The notes under the pieces: model-generated
What the model saw: the letters and a program-made list of their open reading frames with translations, nothing else
Told to the model about the DNA's origin: nothing
Databases searched by the model: none
Translations under genes and position numbers: made by a program
Shown here: positions 1 through 15,716 of the stretch, in pieces
Numbering within the stretch: the stretch's first letter is position 1
Layout: each line of letters opens with the position of its first letter
Source: Arbacia lixula
Taxonomy: Eukaryota; Echinodermata; Echinoidea; Arbacioida; Arbaciidae
Length of the DNA: 64,000 nucleotides
Assembly (NCBI GenBank): GCA_963669155.1
Contig: OZ022577.1
Span: forward strand, 24,380,635 to 24,444,634
Direction: 5' to 3'

Positions 1-509
1 GTATGTCATGCCCCTTCATCACATTACTTTTTTAACCAGGAGCTGAAAAATATTTAGGTGTCATATTTTAGACAAATTTGAAATAAAAACTTGACAAAAA
101 CGTTTCATATTTGTGCTATTTACTTCTCAACAGAAACATTTCAGATAACACTTTTTTTGTTCAGTCGTGACAGATCATGATAGAAAATGTAATATAAATC
201 ATAGATTTGACATTTATATATTTCTATGAAAATATAATAACAAACAATACAATATATTTGGCACCAATACTACTTTTTTTTCTTCAAAGAAAATTCCACC
301 TGAAATATAATCTAATCCCAATGGCATCCCTATCATGTGAAAGAGCTTAATATGCTCTTTCATTTGATACCAAATTCATCATGGTAGTATTTATACTTCT
401 GAAGATAAAGTAAAGTTCACAATGTTTGGCAAGCGAACAAATTTCACTGAATTCCAAGGGTGTATGTAAACTTTTGACTTCAACCGTACAAGAAGGCAGT
501 TTGGCTTAC

Positions 510-667
510 GGCTTCTCCTTCCCTCCTGAGACGATGAGGCCGTCTTTGAGGGTGGTGAAGAGAGTGAATACAGCGTCTTGGTGAGCTCTCACTACCACCC
601 TGGCCAGCATGTGGCCCTTCCACACATAGACATCGCCACACATGGAACCTGTGTATGTCGTGTCATG
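510..667 (-). CDS. EML5/6: EML5/6 exon 27 (last exon in window)
   Basis: Residues 1569-1621: HDTTYTGSMCGDVYVWKGHM, then FTTLKDGLIVSGGKEKP. Acceptor CTACAG|CAT, donor AAGCC|GTAAGC, phase 2, so coding continues past the left edge. Its first about 70 bp and acceptor are repeated three times in the preceding intron (about 770-1,200). Confidence 0.94.
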
Positions 668-689
668 CTGTAGATAGGAGATTAAACCA

Positions 690-1205
690 ATCAATGCAAT
701 TAGCATACTAGGTCATTTCTCTTTGACCTCATCTTAACCTTTGACCTTCCCTCTGCAGCTTGTCTTGTACAACAACCCTGGCCAGCATGTGGCCCTTCCA
801 CAAATATACATCACCACAGATGGAACCTGGTTATGTTGTGTTATGCTGTATATACGAGACTAAACAAATCAGATCTCCATAATTAGTATACTACATAATT
901 CCTCTTTGACCTCCTCTTAACCTTTGACCTTCCCTCTGCAGCTTGTCTTGTACAACAACCCTGGCCAGCATGTGGCCCTTCCATACATACACATCGCCAC
1001 ACATGGAACCTGTGTATGTCGTGTCATGCTGTACATAGGAGATCAATCAAATCAGATTATGTATACAATGAGCATACTAGATGATTTCTTTTAAACTTCC
1101 TCTTAACCTTTTGACCTTCCCTCTACAGCTTGTCTCGCACTACTAACCTAGCAAACACGTGACCTTTCCATACATAGACGTACCCACACATGGGGCCTGC
1201 GTAAT
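690..1205 (-). repeat. Tandem repeat carrying three copies of the exon 27 5' edge
   Basis: A unit of about 178-187 bp recurs, anchored by 'ccctggccagcatgtggccc' near 597 (true exon), 775, 957 and, diverged, 1,145. Each unit carries an acceptor AG, the first 24 or so codons of exon 27 and intronic sequence with TTTGACCTTCC. Read on the minus strand, the copy near 860-770 has a stop at its fifth codon. The copy near 1,030-960 is open across the exon-derived part. The copy near 1,200-1,130 is diverged but still reads MCGYVYVWKGH. Confidence 0.88.
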
Positions 1206-1230
1206 GTTTAAGCTGAAAAGGACAGAAAAT

Positions 1231-2033
1231 TTAACCCTTATACTCCCGGGGTATTTCAAAACTTGTTATTACCGGGGGAGGGGGGCCATTATGGCCCCCC
1301 CCCCCGAGATCTCGGCCATGGGTCGCCCGATTGCCTCAAAATTTTGCACAAGGGTAAAGAATTATGTAATCTACAAAGTTGTATAGCTAAATTTACGAAA
1401 GTCCTTTTATTTTTTTTTTAACTAATTAATTTATGCTAATTTATGCGAGAAATCATAGATTTTGGTATTTCTCACTAAATAAAGCCTCAGGAATAGTAAT
1501 TTTTGGTACAAATGTCTTTCATAACTCCCTCATCAATTCTTGAAAGAAAAAGATAGGTTGTGGTAATTATTTCTTATGTATTTTATTGTTTTTCAATTTT
1601 CTTATGTATTTCTTTGTTTTTCGTCAAGATTCAGATGCGTATGCGTGGGTGTGGGTGTGTGTGAATGTTGGTGTGTGTGTGTGTGTGTGTGTGTGTGGTA
1701 ATTATTTACACTATTTGAAACAATGATAACACTTAGAAAAGTATTTACATAAATTGGAAAAGCTCCTGATTTTATCCATAGGGTTATACACAGTCACATA
1801 GAGAAATAGCGAAATTTCAGTGACATGTGTTCGGTAAACGTAATCTGAAACCCGCACGGTAGGTCCGATCGCCATAAATTTGGTATCAAAATGTGCGGGA
1901 AGGATCAGAGAAAAAAGTCAAGAAATTTCGTTTCGAAATATTGAGGCGTTAGGAAGTACCGACAAAACTTCGACAGGGGGGGCCATAATGGCCCCCCCCC
2001 CCCCCCCCCCCCCCCCGGGAGTATTAGGGTTAA
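1231..2033. mobile_element. piggyBac-like MITE with TTAA target sites
   Basis: Bounded by TTAA at 1,231-1,234 and 2,030-2,033. Ends are inverted repeats beginning CCCTTATACTCCCGGG on the left and ending CCCGGGAGTATTAGGG on the right, each followed inward by a C or G run and a 'ccattatggccc' block. No transposase is visible, so it is non-autonomous. TTAA duplication and CCY termini are piggyBac superfamily traits. It contains a GT microsatellite (about 1,663-1,697). It lies in intron 26. Confidence 0.85.
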
Positions 2034-2204
2034 GGGAAAGTCCACCCTGAAGTTGGGTTTACTGGTTTTATATATAGCAAAACAACCTAAGGAACATAAC
2101 AGTGAAGTATGACAATAATCCGTCACAGGACAAGAAAGTTAGGACTTTTTAACGTTTCAATTTTGTGATGTCACTTGCGAGTTTCTCTTCCTTTCTCCTC
2201 TCTG

Positions 2205-2335
2205 CAATCTTAAAGACGGGGTGTCCCATTTGCAAAAGTCATGAAATTTGATAGGAATCAACAGTGCACAATAACAATAACTTGTATGAAATCTCACATT
2301 CATAGTTTCACAAACATTTTCATTTTGAACTGCAG
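2205..2335. mobile_element. Fragment of a 'CTTTAAAG' MITE
   Basis: The stretch 'cttaaagacggggtgtcccatt' and following 'tgcaaaagtcatgaaa' match, as reverse complement, the right end of the element at 46.64-47.16 kb. Only one end is seen, so this is a fragment in the intron between exons 27 and 26. Confidence 0.5.
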
Positions 2336-2374
2336 TGAGCATAGTCTACATTCACAATGGGATCACCCCTCTCA

Positions 2375-4060
<1,686 letters not shown>

Positions 4061-4190
4061 CCTTCTCAAGGTTCTGTACGATGCCGGCTCCCGCAGCGTG
4101 GTAGACGATATCTGCACCGTCGTTGAGGTAGTGGAGGTTGTTCCGACAATCAAACCCTCGGTAGCCATGAATGTGCTGTAGGTGCAGCTC
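4061..4190 (-). CDS. EML5/6: EML5/6 exon 24 (third HELP core)
   Basis: Residues 1361-1404: ELHLQHIHGYRGFDCRNNLH, YLNDGADIVYHAAGAGIVQN. Acceptor AACAG|GAG, donor AAGG|GTAAGG, phase 1. Confidence 0.94.
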
Positions 4191-4696
4191 CTGTTAAGAA
4201 AGTTTAGCCAAATAGTTTGATTCACATATCCATCTTTCATAGACATTCATCATCAACAATCAAATCTACTAATCATCACATTGATCATGATATGTTGGAT
4301 ACATTACTAATAATACAGATCTTGGGGGGGGGGGGGGTACTGTTTATAAATTGGTTAATAAACACACATTTCAAGACATGGAATAGAGCATTTCATGTTT
4401 TCACTCATCAATCAAATGATCATGTAAACCAGCAAAGTAAAAACATGCCTTAATAAATTATTTATACTAGGTGCTAAGAATGGACATTCAACGATGAAAG
4501 ATATTAAATGGACTCACAGATAACCAGTATAAAATAAATATTTCTTCAATGCTGAAAAGACAGTCCAACGTAAATGGAAATAACAGAAAGGCTCGCTCAT
4601 TATTTTAGTACGTTCTTGTTATTGTATTTTGAGGGCTCAACCACTCCGAGCACCTATTTCTTGTTTTCACTCAAGGAACACTGTTGTGGTTTATAC

Positions 4697-4787
4697 CTCT
4701 ACTTTGGCAGGGCGCTTTCTCTTGCCGATGTCTGCTGTGTTCTGCTTCACCTTGGGTGGCTTGGCTGCCCCTCTACTCACGCTGGGC
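4697..4787 (-). CDS. EML5/6: EML5/6 exon 23 (basic linker)
   Basis: Residues 1330-1360: PSVSRGAAKPPKVKQNTA then GKRKRPAKVE. Matches the Pro/Lys-rich linker before HELP 3 in EML5/6. Acceptor CCCTAG|G follows a C-rich run; donor GAG|GTATAA is non-ideal. Phase continuity supports it. Confidence 0.85.
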
Positions 4788-4919
4788 CTAGGGTGGGGGG
4801 GGGGGGTAAGAACACCAATTACAAGATTTGCTTCTTTAATATCTCACACCAACAAATTCTTAACAGGACCACACAATGAACTTTCCATACCAAAGTAGTG
4901 TCGGCATATATGTTGTCAA

Positions 4920-5020
4920 GACAATTGGTTCTAAACAAACTCACTCCAGTCAGAGGTCTAGCAGTCTGATATTGTCTATCACGCTAGTGTCGGGCATTCT
5001 CAATTACAGTCCTAATTACA
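4920..5020. repeat. Dispersed intronic repeat, copy 1
   Basis: Diverged copy of a repeat with the words 'ggttctaaacaacatcactc' and 'gggctagtgtcgagcactca'. Other copies are near 13.55-13.64 kb (inverted), 21.77-21.97 kb and 25.37-25.51 kb, all within introns of this gene. Confidence 0.55.
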
Positions 5021-5739
5021 GTTTAGAGCCAATTGTATCGACAATAATGCTCAAATTACATCACACTTCGGTAAGGATAAGGAAAAGTTATCCCATGATG
5101 CTCAGCGCAGCCACATTCTGATTTTATTTGCGGTCATATCCATCTAGTGCAGTAGTGTATGAGCCTGCAAGCGGACATGACCTCAAACAAAATCCAGATG
5201 TCGTTACATGTTGCATTGTGGGACAATTTCCCTTTATGCAGTATGAAGACTTGATGAAAGTTAGGTGACAATGTAAATTTTCCTTTAAAACAAAGAAACA
5301 AAATAACTACAGTATAAAGAGGCCTATCCCAAACAGTTCATGGAACACTCCCTGATTCAACGCGTGCCCAACAACCCGATGTCCCAAACAAAGACTGATT
5401 GTGCACTGGGGCACATTCATTTATCACCACACTCTCTGGGAGAATATTCCACATACTAACTAACGTACTAACAATGGTCAATTCTGTGTTAGGTTCCCCC
5501 TTGAATCTCAACGCAGACAGCAGATACTGGATTTTACCATGTCGGGCAAGTGTATTCATATAGACATTTTTTCAAGCATGTAGACAAATAGCTATATGAA
5601 AAGGAAGAAACAGACTGCAAAGAAAGAAACATGGAATACAAAGAGAAGCATTGGGAGAAAATAGAAAAAGGAAAAGAGTTAGAAGATCTGGCAAGATGGA
5701 AATAAAAGTTTGCTTAGGAGACGATAACTGAAATCTTAC

Positions 5740-5860
5740 CTATCATCCTCCTCGACCTCTTGAAGATGGGGCTTGACTCCTGCCATCTCTCTCCTTGGAC
5801 TGGCGTACGTCTTGGTTGAATAGTCCATGTCTTTCTCCCGTTGAACATCACTGTCGTAAC
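5740..5860 (-). CDS. EML5/6: EML5/6 exon 22 (acidic linker 2)
   Basis: Residues 1290-1330: YDSDVQREKDMDYSTKTYAS, then REMAGVKPHLQEVEEDD. It parallels the linker in exon 11. Acceptor GGTAG|GT, donor GATAG|GTAAGA, phase 2. The intron before it carries the 1.2 kb hAT-like element. Confidence 0.9.
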
Positions 5861-6011
5861 CTACCACAAGAAACAGTTTATTAGTCCATTCACTCTGAAT
5901 TGTTACTGTAAAGTGCCTTTTTATTCCAAATGTTACCTTCAGCCTTAGGTAGTATATAACTGCTCACATGAAATTGCGAATGTTACAGTGCATATATCAG
6001 AGTAATATATG

Positions 6012-7200
6012 CAGGGCTGCCAACCTTTGAAAGTCAAAAGTCACATTCAGGACCTCCAAAATTCGTATTTTGCATTCAAAAATCGTATTTTTAATGATGA
6101 AGGTAGCAAGTCTAAGCCTATGACTAAACAAATATTATCTATTTAGTTCTACGCAATGGCCAACTGCCACTGACAGCTGATCGGCAGCTAGCAGTGTGGA
6201 GCATAGTACAGTGCATCACAGTGCACTGCCACACTGAGCCTAAGTCTACCTTTCCTTTCCCAGAGTTCTGGGGGGAAACTTAGCTAGTGGAAGGGGTTAC
6301 AAAATTGTAAATTTTCGATCTTTTTTTCTTTTTCCGAATGATATGAAAATGTTCTTAAAATAACCTGAATATCATTAAAATGCACCATAAACGATATTCT
6401 AGTGTCATACACTTACATTCCAGGTCTCAGTTTCTTCCTATTTTGCAGTGATTTGAGGCGGATTTTGCCATTTTTTCAGCTCTTCATCTTTAGCCTGGCC
6501 TAGTTCATTATTTTAAAAGGGTACTAATATCTGTGTTGTGAGGGACCAGTGTGCGGAATTTGAACATAAGCATAGCTTGGGAGCTTGCCTTCCCAGAGTT
6601 CTGGGGGAACTCGGCTCGCGGTAGGGGTTCAAAAATCATAAATTTTCGGGTTTTTTTTCTTTTTCCAAATGTTATGAAAATGTTATTAAAACAACCTGAC
6701 TACGATTTCAATGCACTATAAATGTTATTCTAGTGATATACACATATATTCCCGGTTTCAGTTTCTTCCTATCTTGCAGTAATTTGAGGTGAATTTCTCC
6801 ACCTTTTGGCCTGGAAAGTCTGGCCTGGTTCATTAGTTTATAAAGGTACAAGTATCTATGTTGTGAGGGACAAACTAGTGTGTGCTGAATGTATTGCCAA
6901 TGGAATGAGTGTCGTGAATGCAGTCGGCAATCAGGTGTTACAGAAAGAGCTACGTGATTGGCTAAAATTATTCTACGATGCTTAGGGGTAGTTTATCAAT
7001 GCTAACCATAACATATTACTTTACAAATATATAATTATAATAGTGGTCACCTAAATGGATATATTGGTGATGTGTGCCTTTCATGCCACATTATCGCTAG
7101 CTAAGATGCAACGTTTGTCCTTTTTTTTTTATTCTGCCGTGAATTCGTACTTCTGATTTTCGTAACAAATATGATTTTTTCGTATCAGTTGGCAGCTCTG
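6012..7200. mobile_element. hAT-like non-autonomous element with internal duplication
   Basis: Left end CAGGGCTGCCAAC (6,012) and right end GTTGGCAGCTCTG (to 7,200) are inverted repeats. Both are flanked by TATATG (6,006-6,011 and 7,201-7,206), a partial target duplication. CAGNG-type ends suggest hAT. Inside, about 300 bp are directly duplicated (6,251-6,557 and 6,588-6,871; both begin 'cccagagttctggggg'). No transposase ORF is seen. It lies in the intron between exons 22 and 21. Confidence 0.75.
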
Positions 7201-7602
7201 TATATGTATTTTATATGAATGTCGTGATCCCTCCCCCTCCAACCCACAAACACCACAGACCAGTGCTGTAGTTGGAGTCCAGAAGAATCTTAATGTCCAG
7301 TCTGAGTTACAAGACCATTTGAATCTTGTATCCAGATTCAACTACAATAATACCACACACACTTACATTCGTGTTCACTTGAATCAATCTCTGCATTTGT
7401 GTAGTATATCAAAATATGATGTAAAATCTATAGTTCTACATCCTCAAAAATACACAAACATGTGCATGCACAAATGTCGGACACTAATAGTAAGTACTTG
7501 ATTAAAACTTATTCAACATTGGCTTTAAACAAAATGTAAAAATGACCATAGACTTCATGAAATTTTTAAGTTGCATAGAATTAGCAGAGTGGCATTACCA
7601 AC

Positions 7603-7795
7603 CTTCTTCTTCAGAGTCCGTGTCTGAGTCATCGCTGTCTCCGCACGCCTCCTCGCTCCCTCTCTGATGCGACCAGATCATCACCGACGTGTCCGCACCC
7701 CCCACCGAGACCAGCCGCTTGTCGTCATGTGACCACCTCACATTGGTCACATGGGCGCTGTGGCCGACGTACTTCTTGAACTTGGCATTCTTCCC
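7603..7795 (-). CDS. EML5/6: EML5/6 exon 21 (closing blade, module 2)
   Basis: Residues 1226-1290: [35 protein letters not shown], then an acidic stretch ([12 protein letters not shown]). It repeats the module 1 ending. Acceptor CTCTAG|GGG, donor GAAG|GTTGGT, phase 1. Confidence 0.94.
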
Positions 7796-8320
7796 CTAGA
7801 GTGAATAGAACAATGATAGATAGGGAATTATATCTTCCATGAACTATATATCACTGCAAAGTTTATACAGTGAAATCTGCTTTAGCACCTCCCCAAAGAC
7901 CAACTACAAAAAGACCAGATTACTTTAATTCTTTCCTTGAGTGGTCTTCATATGCAAATTTCACCACAGAAACTTTTAATGTATACATGCAAATTCTTAT
8001 ATCACTCACGCACATCACATCATCAAATTCTGCAATTACATTGCAGAATTTTTTTACCTTGCAGACATATCTTCCTTAAACTTTTTTTAAATACTTCTGC
8101 TTCAATTCTGCAGTGGTGGCAAGGCTTTTGCTACATAATACTTTCCTGACAATTTTGGAGGAGTTTAATTACAAAAATGACACATGACACAATAGCTAGA
8201 GCTTGTCCTGCCCAAACCTCACATTAAGACTACCAAATTTTTTATTCTTACAATCCTTTACAAAAAAAAAAAAATTCTTACAATCCAGGCCAAAAATTGA
8301 AAGCATGATTTAAAATGTAC

Positions 8321-8586
8321 CGTAGCTGGCCACTGAAAAAGTTTCACAAAGCCAAAGTCGTCTCCCGTCGCGAATGTGGTGAGGTCGTGCGAGAGGTGTC
8401 CCGCGTTGACGTCGGTGACGTCACTCTTTGCCGGCCAGATCCCGGTGCACGTGTGACCGAGGACACACGTCCACGACGCCCAGCGTAGCCGCTCGATCTC
8501 CGTGTTGCGGATTGCGTGCCTCCGGCCCCTGGGTGCCTCGAAGAACAATTGCTCCTTGGCACCGGAATTCAGCATGACCAGTTTAC
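8321..8586 (-). CDS. EML5/6: EML5/6 exon 20 (WD blades)
   Basis: Residues 1137-1225: [51 protein letters not shown] and [14 protein letters not shown]. Acceptor ACCCAG|GT, donor ACG|GTACAT, phase 0. The donor is weak at positions +4 to +6. Confidence 0.93.
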
Positions 8587-8761
8587 CTGGGTTCATTGGT
8601 AGATGAACAGAGGATAGTATGTGTTGTTATATACTGTTCACACAATAGATTAACCCATTTGTGTTCCAGACAAAATGCTGCTCTACAGGACCTTTTTGTA
8701 TCATTTGTATGCAAATGCCTCAAAGGCAAAAGAGGGATTAATTACTGATTCACACGATATT

Positions 8762-9340
8762 CCGGGATGGATATTGACCTGTTACCTTTGACCTCAATCT
8801 GATTTGACCCCACGTTTACATTTACGCTCATTGGTTTCATAAATTACATACCGGTATCAAGTTTAAAGCAAATCCGTTCTCAAGACTGCTGATTTTGGAT
8901 GGACGGTTGCATGGACAACCCGAAAACATGATACATACAAAGCTCCCAGGCTGAAAACACTTTTAGACAGCCATCTCCTATTGTTGAGGACAATATGACA
9001 GAATGAATAAACAATGATGACGTTCCATGGTTCATTTCCCTTATAATTACACTGGAGCCCTAGCTGAGCTGCACAGTGATGACACTCGCTGACTGCAAAA
9101 GTGAAATCAGCTCCAAATGCTCATGTCATCATAAACATCCTTCACTCATTGCTTGCAGTTAGATTTTCCTGCTGCATGAACCCTGTTCCACTGAGGACGT
9201 CAAGATTGGAATGGAACTCTAGTAACCAAACGGGTGTGCCATATAAGGCAGTTGAAGTTTATTCATATCCTGCCGCCTAGTGTCCCTACAGCAGATAATG
9301 CAGCAATCGCGCCGCTCAGTAACTGAAAGTTAACATTGGG
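8762..9340. repeat. Intron sequence with dispersed repeat 'gtaaccaaa(c/g)gggtgtg'
   Basis: 9,180-9,325 holds one copy of a repeat found again at 10,262-10,450, 18,880-18,990 and 19,190-19,290, with the words 'gtaaccaaaggggtgtggc' and 'gcgccgctcagta'. The stretch near 8,780 also has TGACCT half-sites (acctttgacctca). No coding evidence. Confidence 0.55.
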
Positions 9341-9351
9341 GATATATTCTA

Positions 9352-9756
<405 letters not shown>

Positions 9757-10104
9757 TTATATAACCTACCATTCTTGAATTGGAGCCCTCATCTAAAAAT
9801 ACCCTACAGATCAATGGAATGCTTTAAACAAATAGGCTGGCTGTCCGTTCTACTCTACAAAAAAAAATCTTTCTCGCAAAGATCACAATTCTAAAAAAAA
9901 AAATGCAACCTTTAATTGTTTTGTTGTACCTGCTTTATAAAACGAAGGGTAAAATTGGTTGATATTATATACACTGTAGCAGGAATAACAAAACTATCAA
10001 AGGCGGCATAAGGGAAAGAGACGATCACATAGCATTTGTTTTCTTAAGTAGCCACACATTCTCTTCACTCATGAAGAAGGACTTGCAAACCTGCATTGAC
10101 CTAC

Positions 10105-10197
10105 TTGGTGAGAACTTGATGTCTGAGATTTCCTCCTTCCGGTGGTGGAAGCCTGCGATGTCACTGATGGTGTCGCCGTCTAGCACCGAGAAGCTGC
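10105..10197 (-). CDS. EML5/6: EML5/6 exon 18 (WD blade)
   Basis: Residues 1062-1093: GSFSVLDGDTISDIAGFHH and RKEEISDIKFSP. Acceptor TTCAG|GC, donor CCAA|GTAGGT, phase 1. Confidence 0.92.
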
Positions 10198-10261
10198 CTG
10201 AACAGGGAGGGAGAGTGAGGACAGACAGACAGACATACATCACAGAATCACGCCATATAGA

Positions 10262-10450
10262 TCGAGTGTTGAACCCTTTGCTCACGGTATCATTTTGGGG
10301 CTTTGTGAACCCTGGACCAGACGGGATGTCTAACTGTGCAGTAGCAAAGGGGGTGTGGCTTAACTGTGTCCTGTATGGATTTTGAAGTTTATTCATAGCC
10401 TGTCGTATATTGTCCATACGGCAGATTATGCGGGAATCACTCTGATTAGT
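10262..10450. repeat. Dispersed intronic repeat copy
   Basis: Contains 'gtagcaaagggggtgtggc', 'gaagtttattcatagcctg' and 'ggcagattatgc', parallel to 9,180-9,325, where the same words occur in the same order. Probably an old MITE or SINE relic. Confidence 0.55.
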
Positions 10451-10914
10451 ATCTGAGTGGAGGAATCTTGTCCGCAAATACACAGGCTTGGTACAGACCG
10501 GGTTGAAATGGGGTGCAGGGGGCTTGCAACAATTTATGCTCCACCATAAACAGAGAGCGCCTGAAAATTACATCAATGGCCCTGTGAACGATTCATTTAA
10601 TTTTATAGGTGAACGATTCATTTAATTTCATAGGGTGCATAGCTTTCGGGTGTTCCTTTCAAGATATGAGAAGACGACAAAGCCCCTGTATAATAATTTT
10701 GGTTTTATCCCCTGCTTCTTCTACAAAGAAAATAAAGACAGCATTGCACATTGCGCATGCCTTGGCTCAAATAACCACGGCTTTTCATTAATAATCACAC
10801 TAATAGTGCGGACGAGATCTGTGGGCTTCACACACAAACAATTTGTGAAAGATTTTAAGTAAGGTCAAAACATTGAGATTGAAATCTCACTTTTTTTGAG
10901 GTGTGTATAATGGC

Positions 10915-11000
10915 ACAGAAGGAATGAGAGCTTACTGTCTTTGCAGCCGACAGCTAGAACCTTGGTGTCGGGGATGTTGTCCCAGCAGCCAACCATTCAA
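10915..11000 (-). pseudogene. Diverged copy of the exon 17 3' edge
   Basis: Minus-strand translation gives CWDNIPDTKVLAVGCKD, clearly a relative of [17 protein letters not shown] in exon 17 (11,241-11,442), and it is followed by a donor-like GTAAGC. The surrounding 'aatggca...gagagct' words are also shared with the sequence beside the true donor, so a duplication of about 300 bp crossed the exon-intron boundary. The 5' part of the exon and an acceptor are not recognisable. Confidence 0.65.
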
Positions 11001-11211
11001 TGGCAGGATATTACCACTTCTACCCCCTTACTTTTACTGCACAGAATAGCTACTCTCTGCTGCTCTCCACACATTTTTTCATGGAAATTGGTAATCAGAG
11101 ATCAAACATTGTCACAAAAGGGATGAGAGCTCAAAATCTAAAAGAATCTTATCTAATCTAATCTCATCTTGACAATTAGAATAGCTAATCTCTGGCTAGA
11201 AATGAAAATCA

Positions 11212-11442
<231 letters not shown>

Positions 11443-11977
11443 CTACGGACGAGAAACATAGATGCAAACATTTTCATTTGCATGGTTTCAGTGACTTAAG
11501 TCTTCCTCTGCCGTACAAAACCCTGCTCGATGTGATTTGTGTGTATAAGTGGTACAAAAATGCCGCAATGGGGTATCAAGGGTTACAGTGGAACAAAAAC
11601 ATTTTCAACTACTAGATTTGGAGAAAGACTGAAGCGCACCATTTTGTCAAGATTCTGCAGTCGGAAGGGCCTACGACTAGAAATGTAACATCACCTCCTT
11701 ACACAGATCTAATGATTTTACCCACAAGGAAAGGGACATACATGTAGTGTGCGTAGGGTTTTGTCTTTTAAACATTCACAATTAATTGCAACTGGAGCTC
11801 CAACTGATATCAATTCTAACTTAGTATAATAAAGATAGGGAATTGATCTTCATTCCAAGAACCGAATGTTTTGCGGAGAGACATTAAATTATATAATATA
11901 TTTTTGCAATTACTAAGTGATGAGATTGATCTGTTAGAAAAATAAGCCGGGATATAACTTGGAATCACTTCAGATCA

Positions 11978-12265
<288 letters not shown>

Positions 12266-12411
12266 CTACATACATATATATATAAAAGAAAAGGAGTTTA
12301 AGGAGAATGATGCTAAGGGATTGTAAGAGCGCTCACAGGCCTGGTCTCAGACAACGATCATGCCATCTTTCCCACCCAACACAAAAAATGTTTCCATTAT
12401 GTTGTGTTTTA

Positions 12412-12546
12412 ATCTGTGAAGTAGAAATAGCTTGCGCGGTTGAGTCGCTGCACGGTAAGCAGCAGAATGCAGGTTGAAATCCTTCTGGCTCCAAGTTTTT
12501 TACTACTGGAAAATTTAAATTACACTAGAAAGCCCTTTCCTTAAAA
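12412..12546 (+). mobile_element. tRNA-derived SINE (diverged)
   Basis: Contains 'agaaatagcttgcgcggttg', then a diverged B-box region (caggttgaaatcc) and the tail 'agaaagccctttcctt'. It is the same family as 17,262-17,475. Directly abutted by a piggyBac-like fragment. Confidence 0.65.
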
Positions 12547-12655
12547 TACAAACGGGCGACCCATGGCCGAGATCTCAGCCCCCCCCCCCTCCCCCCCCCC
12601 CCCCTCCCCCGGTAATAACAAGCTTTGAAATACCCCGGGAGTATTAGGGTGAAAG
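12547..12655. mobile_element. piggyBac-like MITE end fragment
   Basis: Matches the right end of the element at 20,656-21,402 (words 'cgggcgacccatggccgaga', C runs, 'ggtaataacaagctttgaaa', 'accccgggagtattagggt'). The terminal TTAA is replaced by GAAA and the rest of the element is missing. The fragment ends about a dozen bases from the exon 15 donor. Confidence 0.7.
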
Positions 12656-12662
12656 CCCTGAC

Positions 12663-12865
12663 CTTGTCCAATGAGTGCATAGCGAAGCACGGTCCTTCGT
12701 GTGCCTTGACTGTGCTGCGAAGGACATTCCCCTGCCAATGATAGATGTCACCGTTGGCGCCACCAGAGTAGGTCATCTCCGGTGAGCGCCCGTAGCAGAC
12801 GCACATCATGGTGTCTGGCTTGCCCACGTTTCCGAAGGTACCACGCTTGGAGGTGAAGCCACCAC
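12663..12865 (-). CDS. EML5/6: EML5/6 exon 15 (WD blades)
   Basis: Residues 847-914: GGGFTSKRGTFGNVGKPDTM, GGANGDIYHWQGNVL and TVKAHEGPCFAMHSLDK. Acceptor ACCAG|GT, donor AAG|GTCAGG, phase 0. The donor sits about a dozen bases from the end of a piggyBac-like fragment. Confidence 0.94.
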
Positions 12866-12879
12866 CTGGTCAGTATCAT

Positions 12880-14034
<1,155 letters not shown>

Positions 14035-14119
14035 TCAGTGCTTGGTTGTCTAGCTTCATAGCAAACCAATAAATACATTCTTAATGTTCTATTAAAAACA
14101 CACAAATTCCATCAAACTA

Positions 14120-14308
<189 letters not shown>

Positions 14309-14445
14309 TCACTGTTGTCTTCATCCTTAGTAGACATTAAAATGCATTAACAGCTAAAACTAACCATTTTTTGAAGCTATTGCGGCAACTAAAATTTCGA
14401 GGAAAAAAAAGAAGATATAGGCAATAGACCATCACTGCAGACATT

Positions 14446-14785
14446 TAAAGGTAGCCCATCCCTTTTGCAGACCTAATTATGACAGTTCCCCGACTTTGTC
14501 ATCATTTGAGAGAGAATGGCTATACAACCTTTTCCTGGAATCGACAAAGCGTAATTTTTGGTTTTAAGGAAAAATCTTTGATAATTGATCGAGCTTTCTT
14601 TTTTCGTACCACAAAAATAGTCAAATCTCATTGAAAACTAATTAGATTTTCATTTATTTTACAGTAATTATCGTACCTCTGACCTTAAAATTTCACAGTT
14701 AGTATCCCAAAGATATGTGCTAAATATGGGCAAACTTTCATGAAGTTTGCAGATGTTTGTGAAAGGGACGGGCCATCTTTAAATA
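14446..14785. mobile_element. 'TTTAAAG' MITE, 340 bp
   Basis: Left end 'atttaaaggtagcccatccc', right end 'gggacgggccatctttaaat', imperfect inverted repeats of about 28 bp. Same terminal family as 42,056-42,585 and 60,022-60,548 but with a different interior. No ORF. Confidence 0.7.

Positions 14786-15716
<931 letters not shown>

Noticed and set aside
690-1205. Mutually exclusive alternative exons
   Set aside because: The copies contain only the first half of exon 27, one has an early stop and none has a matching donor in frame, so duplicated exon fragments explain them better.
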